DNA of 43,435 nucleotides from positions 1 through 43,435 of the IMG/VR virus record IMGVR_UViG_3300042467_001553. One strand, written 5' to 3'. Shown in pieces: positions 37,504-43,435 of the stretch. Both the position numbers and the translations under genes were made by a program. The stretch comes from a virus. The notes beneath the pieces were generated by a model. That model did not search any database, was not told the DNA's origin, and saw nothing but the letters and a program-made list of their open reading frames with translations. Each line of letters starts with the position of its first letter. Positions within the stretch are counted from its first letter, which is position 1.

Positions 37504-39240
37504 ATGTTGCAAGTAGAAGGTAAAACATTTCATAAGTTTATTGAGTTAAAGTCTTATAAAACGCAGACTTTCAAAAACTCCTGTCCTATAGAGTATGGAC
37601 CTGTATATCGTAACGGGAATAATGAATGTATTATAAAAAAAACAGGTAGATTTTATTACGACGAACTCTTTTTGTCTGAAGAAGACTATGTTAAAAATTT
37701 TGGAAACATATGGGCTCAAGTAGACTTTACAAGACAACGAGTTTTTATTGAAGAAGGGGAAGACTCAATTTCAATAAAGGCTCAGTATTACCATAAATGG
37801 AGAATAGTAGGAAAAAGATTCTTTGTGGTAAGAAAACACACAAACTACCTATCCTTCAATTTCAAAACCAAAATGTTCTACACAGGTACATTCAAAGGAA
37901 AGAATAAAACAAAGATTGGAAACTCCATGAAGGTTGATCCAAGTTTTAGAGCTATTAGAGATTTAGAATACACTTTGAAAATTCATAATTCTGTTAGACC
38001 TGAAAGTTATTTTTATTTTTTTTTAGAAAAAATATGGGATAGACTTGGACTTGAAAACACACAAAACTTTGAGACAAAAAATCCTTTTACCCATTATAGT
38101 TTAACAAAGTATTTGATCAAAGGTGTAAAAATACCAAACAATTGGATTCAATACACCGACACATTTGTCCCAATCAAAACTCTTAGAAGTTGTGATATGA
38201 ACTTAGTTGATGGGGTTATGAAAATGTTAAAATTAAAAGGGTCAAAAATTAAAAGAATTCTTAATGAAATCCCAAATGTCAATTTTGATAGACTTACAGG
38301 TCTCTACTATTTGTTAGGAATTGATAGATTCAATAAACTACCTGATAAAATATTCGATTATCAATTCTCAAATGATAGATATGGTAACCCCATTGAAGAA
38401 AATCCTGCGGGAGGACAATATTGGTATTGTACCCATCAGGACTATTTTAAAGATTTTAAAAGAAAGTTTCCTGAGTTAACTAATAAAGAAAAAGATAGAA
38501 TCCTAACCCTTGGTGAACATCTTGATGATGCGGTATTTCATACACTTATTGAACATTTAGAGTTCAAAAAGAAACTAAATGAACTTGGTGAAGATGTTAA
38601 GTTGAAATTTCAAAATAGAAGTACCTTCAATTTAGAACACGAAGAGTTTAGTAGATTACTTACTTCATACACAAGAGGTGAGGTTGAAAGATATTATGGT
38701 GAAATTGATACTTTAGAAACACCTATTGAACACGAGGGTGAAACATATTATCCTGTACTATTGAGAAAAACACTAGATTACGAGAAAGAATCACAACACC
38801 AACATAATTGTGTAAGAACATATTGTGAAAGACCCGATTCAATAATCTTCTCAATTCGAAAAGGTTCTATAAATGGTCAAGAAAGGATTACTGTTGAATA
38901 CCAATTTAGAAAAAATGAAATTCTTAATGTTCAAGAAAGAGCAAGGTTTAATGAGTTACCAAATGAAACATTTTCTCATGTTGCAAAAATTCAGTTGGCA
39001 AATATTAATTTAGAATATAAACTTGGGACACTTAAACTTCCAAAGTTGACTAAAAGATATCGTAATGGTAAAATAACGGAACAGTTCTCGACTTTTGAAA
39101 TTGACTTTGATAATGGAACAAGAGTTATTCCTATGACACCAAGATGGAATTATGAAACACTTGAGTTCAATTCATGGCAAAACGAAATTTTAGATATGCA
39201 ACAAGTTCCTGTGAATGATTTTTGGGATGAATTACCATAA
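37504..39240 (+). CDS. PcfJ-like protein
   Basis: A 578-aa soluble protein. The C-terminal third has the PcfJ pattern: YYPVLLRKTLDYEKE, then HQHNCVRTYCERPDSIIFSIR, then QERARFNELPN. PcfJ-like proteins occur on conjugative elements and phages; their activity is unclear. The N-terminal two thirds are Lys/Tyr/Phe-rich without recognised domain. It has its own promoter. Confidence 0.75.
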   Translation: MLQVEGKTFHKFIELKSYKTQTFKNSCPIEYGPVYRNGNNECIIKKTGRFYYDELFLSEEDYVKNFGNIWAQVDFTRQRVFIEEGEDSISIKAQYYHKWRIVGKRFFVVRKHTNYLSFNFKTKMFYTGTFKGKNKTKIGNSMKVDPSFRAIRDLEYTLKIHNSVRPESYFYFFLEKIWDRLGLENTQNFETKNPFTHYSLTKYLIKGVKIPNNWIQYTDTFVPIKTLRSCDMNLVDGVMKMLKLKGSKIKRILNEIPNVNFDRLTGLYYLLGIDRFNKLPDKIFDYQFSNDRYGNPIEENPAGGQYWYCTHQDYFKDFKRKFPELTNKEKDRILTLGEHLDDAVFHTLIEHLEFKKKLNELGEDVKLKFQNRSTFNLEHEEFSRLLTSYTRGEVERYYGEIDTLETPIEHEGETYYPVLLRKTLDYEKESQHQHNCVRTYCERPDSIIFSIRKGSINGQERITVEYQFRKNEILNVQERARFNELPNETFSHVAKIQLANINLEYKLGTLKLPKLTKRYRNGKITEQFSTFEIDFDNGTRVIPMTPRWNYETLEFNSWQNEILDMQQVPVNDFWDELP

Positions 39241-39254
39241 TTTTATTATATTTG
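39221..39254 (+). promoter_or_regulatory. Possible Bacteroidota-type promoter
   Basis: TATATTTG at 39247-39254 with TTTG at 39221-39224 (22-nt spacer), 15 nt before the ATG at 39270. Confidence 0.52.
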
Positions 39255-39269
39255 TAAAAAACATATAAA

Positions 39270-39551
39270 ATGACAGAAAGACAACAAGAACTTTTGATTG
39301 AAATGGTTACCAAAATTGATGAAGCCAGAACTTATAATCTAATTTCAGGTGTCTTGACATTCTTGTGGTTATTTGAATTCATATACTTAATTTTTTGGGA
39401 TAACAATCTCAATATAACTTTATATTTTACTATTTGGTTGGTTTGTATGGTTGGTTGGGTTCACATGGATAGAAAGTTTAAAAAGAGTATGAAAGAATAT
39501 AACGAATTAAAAGACGAATACATAACAGAATTTGGAGATGAAAACATATAA
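39270..39551 (+). CDS. Two-TM membrane protein
   Basis: 93 aa with two hydrophobic helices (about 20-41 and 50-69) between a helical N-terminus and an acidic, Lys-rich C-terminus. Function unknown. Confidence 0.65.
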   Translation: MTERQQELLIEMVTKIDEARTYNLISGVLTFLWLFEFIYLIFWDNNLNITLYFTIWLVCMVGWVHMDRKFKKSMKEYNELKDEYITEFGDENI

Positions 39552-40119
39552 ACAACTACCGATCCCTGAAGACACGGCTTGGGATAGATCAACATTATAC
39601 GGGAGATTACATTGGAGAATTAGAGATTTTATAACCAGTTGTCATAACTTAATCAAGTGGTTTCCAACTATTTGGAACGATAGAGATTGGGATGATAGTT
39701 TTATCTTAAAGATTCTACAAAAGAAAATTGAATTTCAAAGAAAAGAACTTGTTAATTCCAACCGACACATGAGAATTGAACTTGATAATCGTGATATGAC
39801 TTTAGCTCTTAATTTACTTGAAAGAGTAAATGAAGAATACTACCAATTGGAGTGTATGGATTATTGGGATAACGATATGATATTCGACGATGTTCCTGAT
39901 AAACCTGGATTTAAATCAATTGATTTTGAGGAAAAGTGGGAAAAATATGATGAATACCTTTCTAAATATCCTTCTTCAGTTCGTGCGGTTGTTAAAGAAC
40001 ATGGAGAACAAGATGACAAAAAGCGTTTATGTTTATTGGTTTCCCATTATAATCATAATAAAGCAAATAAACTACTATTCAGAGTGCTTGAGGAAAGACT
40101 TGCATTTTGGTGGGATTAA
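39538..40119 (+). CDS. Uncharacterised 193-aa Trp/Asp-rich protein
   Basis: The ATG at 39538 is preferred over TTG 39532. It contains the segment WFPTIWNDRDWDDSFI, which I have seen in other large phages, and is acidic and helical. Overlaps the previous gene by 14 nt. No function known to me. Confidence 0.67.
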   Translation: MKTYKQLPIPEDTAWDRSTLYGRLHWRIRDFITSCHNLIKWFPTIWNDRDWDDSFILKILQKKIEFQRKELVNSNRHMRIELDNRDMTLALNLLERVNEEYYQLECMDYWDNDMIFDDVPDKPGFKSIDFEEKWEKYDEYLSKYPSSVRAVVKEHGEQDDKKRLCLLVSHYNHNKANKLLFRVLEERLAFWWD

Positions 40120-40130
40120 AAAATAAAATT

Positions 40131-40307
40131 ATGGATAAAAGAATGATTCAAGGACAGTTAATGAATGAGCATCGTTTGATATCAAACGAGATTGCCGATA
40201 TCAAAGCATCAAGTTTTGAATTAACTAAAGAACAAAAACAAAGAATCTCTGAACTTGAAATTAAATTAAAAGTAATTGCTCAAAAGTTATATACACTATA
40301 CCTATAG
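40131..40307 (+). CDS. 58-aa coiled-coil protein
   Basis: The ATG at 40131 is chosen over 40107, which overlaps the previous gene. Entirely helical with heptads (LMNEHRLISNEIADIKA, then QRISELEIKLKVIAQKL). Confidence 0.58.
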   Translation: MDKRMIQGQLMNEHRLISNEIADIKASSFELTKEQKQRISELEIKLKVIAQKLYTLYL

Positions 40308-40310
40308 TTT

Positions 40311-40562
40311 ATGGATGGATATTTGATATTTTTCGAAAATCAATGGGTGGTAAAAAATTTATCCCAAAATGATAATAAAGTTTATCCAATATGGGAAGAA
40401 AACCAAGAATGGATCAATAAACCATCAACAAAAAAAATACTTAAAGATGGTGTTGAGGTTGTATTTGACATCATAACTTCTGGTGAATATAGTGAAGAAA
40501 AACAACAAATTATTAAAACTGATTTTGCTAAAATTAAGGCAATTTATTTTGAAAGTTTATGA
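40311..40562 (+). CDS. Uncharacterised 83-aa protein
   Basis: Aromatic-rich N-terminus (YLIFFENQWVV), acidic middle, 4-nt overlap with the next gene. No domain recognised. Confidence 0.6.
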   Translation: MDGYLIFFENQWVVKNLSQNDNKVYPIWEENQEWINKPSTKKILKDGVEVVFDIITSGEYSEEKQQIIKTDFAKIKAIYFESL

Positions 40563-40864
40563 AATTTGATAAAAGAATTTTAGATCTTAGTAAAACGATA
40601 TATCAAACTTCGGTTATGTGTCATGAGTCCAAACAAGACCCAAATAAACAAATTGATAAAATAAAAACGATGATTCGTGAGTTTATTAGACTTGAGGTTG
40701 TTCCTTATGAGCTAACAGAACAAGAAAAAACAAGTTTTATTATTGAAAATGAATTAAAGATTATTGAGGCGGTTAGGAATGGGCACAAACCATGTGATAA
40801 TGATGAATTTTCGAAAACAAGGGAAAAAATAAATAAATACAGAAAAGATTTAAAATTAATATGA
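40559..40864 (+). CDS. Uncharacterised 101-aa helical protein
   Basis: Lys/Glu-rich helices with two Cys; coupled to neighbours by ATGA at both ends. No domain recognised. Confidence 0.6.
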   Translation: MKFDKRILDLSKTIYQTSVMCHESKQDPNKQIDKIKTMIREFIRLEVVPYELTEQEKTSFIIENELKIIEAVRNGHKPCDNDEFSKTREKINKYRKDLKLI

Positions 40865-41148
40865 GCGAAGATAGAATACCTTACCCGTTAGACGACTCTC
40901 AAGGAGGTCCTGATGGTGCATTTAAAGATAAAAATGTAAAATCAACTTGTATTGGTTCAGAAGGATATTACCACGACGACGAGGATATGTCAATTTGGGA
41001 TAATACCCTTCGAGATGGATTACAGGAGTTTGAAGTTTATGAAACCATTCAAAAAATAAGAAACTATTATAATGGTCATCATAATATTGACGGAAGACCA
41101 CCTTCAAGAAAAGATTTTAATGATTACCTTGATTCGTTAGAAAAATAG
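40861..41148 (+). CDS. Uncharacterised 95-aa acidic protein
   Basis: Starts with PYPLDDSQGGPDGAF, acidic in the middle (HDDEDMSIWD), ending in a RPPSRKDFNDYLDSL helix. No domain recognised. Confidence 0.6.
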   Translation: MSEDRIPYPLDDSQGGPDGAFKDKNVKSTCIGSEGYYHDDEDMSIWDNTLRDGLQEFEVYETIQKIRNYYNGHHNIDGRPPSRKDFNDYLDSLEK

Positions 41149-41163
41149 TTTTATTTTTAAACC

Positions 41164-41412
41164 ATGACAGAAAAAGAATTACATTTATTAGGATTCGATA
41201 AAGAATTTATCGACGAATACGAAGGAGACGAAACTTATTATTACTACTACGAAATTGCCAGTGGTCTATCACTTATTTCTTGTTCAAGTGAAGATGTTGA
41301 AGACCATATGTGGTATGTTGAGGTCTTCAACACAGAACCATCAATTAGATTTACTGAGTTTGGACAACTACAAGGTCTTATTAATTTATTGACTTCTGCA
41401 ATAGTAAAATGA
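41164..41412 (+). CDS. Uncharacterised 82-aa acidic protein
   Basis: A helix (KELHLLGFDKEFIDEY), Tyr-rich strand, and a C-terminal helix; overlaps the DUF1653 gene by 4 nt. Function unknown. Confidence 0.6.
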   Translation: MTEKELHLLGFDKEFIDEYEGDETYYYYYEIASGLSLISCSSEDVEDHMWYVEVFNTEPSIRFTEFGQLQGLINLLTSAIVK

Positions 41413-41693
41413 GTAATCTAATTAAAAATTACCCAAAGCCGGGTGAAAAATACCAACACTATAAAGGTGGTCAATACGAAGTTATTTGCATGTGTAATCA
41501 CACAGATACTGACGAACCGCTAGTCATTTACAAATCACTTTCTTTTGGATCACAATATGCAAGACCATTTTCCGAGTGGAATGATCAAGTCGATACTCAA
41601 AACTACGGAGGTAAAGAACAACCAATTTTTAGATTTAAAAAAAATAGAAAAGTAATGATGAATAATTTAGTTATCAAAAAAGATAGTAATTGA
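41409..41693 (+). CDS. DUF1653-like protein
   Basis: 94 aa matching DUF1653: PGEKYQHYKGGQYEVICMCNHTDTDEPLVIYKS, split here as PGEKYQHYKGG, CMCNHTDT and LVIYKS, then a RPFSEW segment and a final RF. A small beta barrel-like family, function unknown, widespread in bacteria and phages. Confidence 0.78.
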   Translation: MSNLIKNYPKPGEKYQHYKGGQYEVICMCNHTDTDEPLVIYKSLSFGSQYARPFSEWNDQVDTQNYGGKEQPIFRFKKNRKVMMNNLVIKKDSN

Positions 41694-41735
41694 ATATAAA
41701 AATAAGATAGTAGATATTTATAATAAACAAGTAAA

Positions 41736-42584
41736 ATGATTATCTATAAAATAACTAACAATCTTAATAATAAAATCTATATCGGTCAAGATAGAAATAA
41801 TAACCCATCTTACTTCGGAAGTGGTAAAAAAATACAAAGAGCCATAAAAAAATATGGTAAAGAAAATTTTGTAAAAGAAATTTTAGAAGAGTGTGTTGAT
41901 GAAAATCATATGAATGAAAGAGAAGTTTACTGGATATTAAAATATAATAGTCAAGATAGAAAAATTGGTTATAATATAAGTAATGGTGGTAAAGAGGGTG
42001 ACAGACAAATAGGTCAAGACATTACTAAAAACGGAATTTATAATTATTGGGTTGAAAAACACGGTCAGGAAGAAGCTGATATTAGAAAAAAACAACAAAT
42101 TGAAAAAATCATAAAACATAACAAGGAAAACGGCACAGAACTAACTAAAAAAGGTCGTTATAGTTTATGGTTAGAAAAATATGGTAAAGAAGAGGCCGAT
42201 AGAAGACATTTTGAATGGAGATTAAAAATATCACAACATCAGCAATATAAATTAGAGAATGGGTGGAAGCATACTGACGAAGCCAAAGAAAAAATATCAA
42301 AGGCGGGTAAAGGTAGGAAACTATCTGAAGAAACAAAAAATAAAATGAGAAAACCTAAACCAAAAGGGTTTTCAGAAAAACTATCAAAATTGAAAAAAGG
42401 TGTGTCAACAGGATCATCAAAAAAAAGATTACAGGTTTTACAATTTGATTTAAATGGTAATTTACTTTATACTTGGGATAGTATAACAGAAGTTGAAAAA
42501 CAATTAAAAATATTCAATATATCTGCGGTATGTAAAGGAAAACAAGAAACCGCTGGTGGTTATAAATGGGAATATAAAAAATAA
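41736..42584 (+). CDS. GIY-YIG homing endonuclease with NUMOD-like repeats
   Basis: A free-standing DNA endonuclease of 282 aa. Residues 1-90 hold the GIY-YIG domain (IIYKITN, KIYIGQD, then an Asn/Glu-rich segment). The middle has two YWVEKHGQEEAD / LWLEKYGKEEAD repeats, then Lys-rich DNA-binding segments with SEETKNKMRK (NUMOD3-like). The end is a NUMOD1-like helix-turn-helix (LQFDLNGNLLYTWDSITE). It lies 5 nt before thymidylate synthase, recalling I-TevI in the T4 td intron; no intron is visible. Confidence 0.88.
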   Translation: MIIYKITNNLNNKIYIGQDRNNNPSYFGSGKKIQRAIKKYGKENFVKEILEECVDENHMNEREVYWILKYNSQDRKIGYNISNGGKEGDRQIGQDITKNGIYNYWVEKHGQEEADIRKKQQIEKIIKHNKENGTELTKKGRYSLWLEKYGKEEADRRHFEWRLKISQHQQYKLENGWKHTDEAKEKISKAGKGRKLSEETKNKMRKPKPKGFSEKLSKLKKGVSTGSSKKRLQVLQFDLNGNLLYTWDSITEVEKQLKIFNISAVCKGKQETAGGYKWEYKK

Positions 42585-42589
42585 CGAAA

Positions 42590-43435
42590 ATGAATAATTT
42601 AGACAAACAATACCAAGATTTACTTCAAGATATTTTGGATAATGGGGTAAAAAAAGAAACAAGAAATGGAGGAACCATCAGTGTTTTTGGTCGTCAGATC
42701 AGACACAACATGAGTGAAGGATTTCCTTTACTCACAACCAAGAAAATGTTTTGGAAAGGAATTGTAACTGAATTGATTTGGTTCCTACGTGGTGATACGA
42801 ACATTAAATACCTTATAGATAATGATTGTCATATTTGGGACGGTGATGCTTATAAGAACTACGGTCAAAAGATTATCTCTGGAGGTTACCAAAATTTAGT
42901 TGCAATAGGATGGCCTAGTACACAAGAAGAGTTCATCAACAAAATCAAAACAGATGATGAGTTTGCTAAGAAGTGGGGAGATTTAGGTCCTGTGTATGGT
43001 AGACAATGGAGAGCGTGGGGTGGCTTTGATAAAAAACCTTCAGGATGGAATCATGGGGCTGTTACTCATTTTTCTGAAGTGCCTAAACTTGACCAGATAA
43101 AAAATCTTATTCACGACCTTAAAACAAATCCTGATAGCCGAAGATTGATGGTTACAGCTTGGAACCCATCGGAATTGGACCAGATGACTCTTCCACCTTG
43201 TCATTATGGATTTCAAATTTATACAAGAGAGTTCAGTTTACAGGAAAGAAAAGACATATATGATAAATCGTCTTATGTTAAAGATATTTTTCCGACAGAT
43301 GAAAATGGATGGAATAGTTTATTCAATGATTGTAGTATACCAACCAGGGCAATCTCTTTAATGTTCAATATGAGAAGCAATGATGTTCCGCTCGGGCTTC
43401 CATTTAATTTGGCTTCATATGGGTTACTTTTGATG
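42590..43435 (+). CDS. thyA: Thymidylate synthase, 3' end outside window
   Basis: Methylates dUMP to dTMP using methylenetetrahydrofolate. Visible motifs: TISVFG near the N-terminus, the FPLLTTKKMFWKGI segment, ELIWFLRGDTNI, GPVYGRQWRAW, DPDSRR-like NPDSRRLMVTAWNP, and the catalytic cysteine C204 in LPPCHYGFQ. After it comes an insert of about 30 residues (YTREFSLQERKD onward) before MRSNDVPLGLPFN. The frame is open at the right edge; about 30 residues are probably missing. The gene adjoins a homing endonuclease. Confidence 0.93.
   Translation, partial: MNNLDKQYQDLLQDILDNGVKKETRNGGTISVFGRQIRHNMSEGFPLLTTKKMFWKGIVTELIWFLRGDTNIKYLIDNDCHIWDGDAYKNYGQKIISGGYQNLVAIGWPSTQEEFINKIKTDDEFAKKWGDLGPVYGRQWRAWGGFDKKPSGWNHGAVTHFSEVPKLDQIKNLIHDLKTNPDSRRLMVTAWNPSELDQMTLPPCHYGFQIYTREFSLQERKDIYDKSSYVKDIFPTDENGWNSLFNDCSIPTRAISLMFNMRSNDVPLGLPFNLASYGLLLM

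Noticed and set aside
42640-42680. DNGVKKETRNGG near the start of thymidylate synthase resembles the NGVKET repeat
   Set aside because: This segment aligns with the normal N-terminus of thymidylate synthases (DEGxxKxDRTGT), so the likeness is most simply chance.

Overview
The window looks like part of a large, AT-rich genome of a virus infecting Bacteroidota. Four observations support this. Short genes are tightly packed on the + strand, often with ATGA or TAATG overlaps; only one convincing gene (DUF192, 4236-4580) is on the minus strand. Shine-Dalgarno sites are absent. Promoters of the Bacteroidota type (TTTG, about 20 nt, TAnnTTTG) recur before gene groups. The gene mix is typical of large phages: thymidylate synthase with a GIY-YIG endonuclease beside it, a DNA methyltransferase, Nudix, DUF3310, RNA ligase, AAA+ ATPase, and an adhesin with a type IX secretion sorting tail. 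No capsid, portal, terminase or polymerase gene is recognisable here, so 'phage' is an inference from architecture and content.

Layout. 1-5 kb: an acidic partial gene, an unknown protein, glutamine synthetase, DUF3310, methyltransferase, DUF192 and Nudix. 5-13 kb: a lipoprotein, three proteins with a related N-terminal motif (one a zincin), an RlpA-like protein and a 1,344-residue secreted adhesin. 13-17 kb: a HAD protein, several small zinc-binding or unknown proteins, and an aminotransferase. 17-24 kb: a gene ending in CRISPR-like repeats, an RNA-repair-like group (cyclic-phosphate receiver domain, DraRnl-type RNA ligase, P-loop kinase, metallophosphoesterase), an AAA+ ATPase, and a well-promoted protein. 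A structured non-coding transcript candidate lies at 24.2-24.4 kb. 25-30 kb: a second copy of the 13-14.7 kb block, a phosphohistidine-phosphatase-like protein, and two more genes with CRISPR-like repeats. 36-43.4 kb: a partial copy of the 27 kb block, Smr and PcfJ-like proteins, many small unknowns, a homing endonuclease and thymidylate synthase.

Two things stand out. (1) From 30,594 to 36,211 there is an integron gene-cassette array with 14 attC sites and 13 cassettes, all in one orientation, with no integrase in the window. The 5' end of each cassette is complementary to the R'' arm of its own attC for about 10 bp, followed in all 14 pairings by a G facing a T. The sequence after the last attC pairs with the first attC, so the array was inserted into one resident attC. 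Three attC sites appear to supply the start codon and N-terminus of the next cassette gene, and three carry complete promoters. (2) Three paralogous genes (17.0, 28.0 and 28.7 kb) end in arrays of 36-nt repeats separated by exactly 30-nt unique segments. This is CRISPR-array geometry, but read in frame as 12 conserved plus 10 variable residues, with third-base variation that argues for protein-level selection.

How the genes may work together (inference): glutamine synthetase and the aminotransferase could steer host nitrogen metabolism. The ligase, kinase and phosphatases could repair RNA cut by host defences. The adhesin and lipoproteins would alter the infected cell surface. The cassette array is an accessory-gene store likely filled by a host integron integrase.
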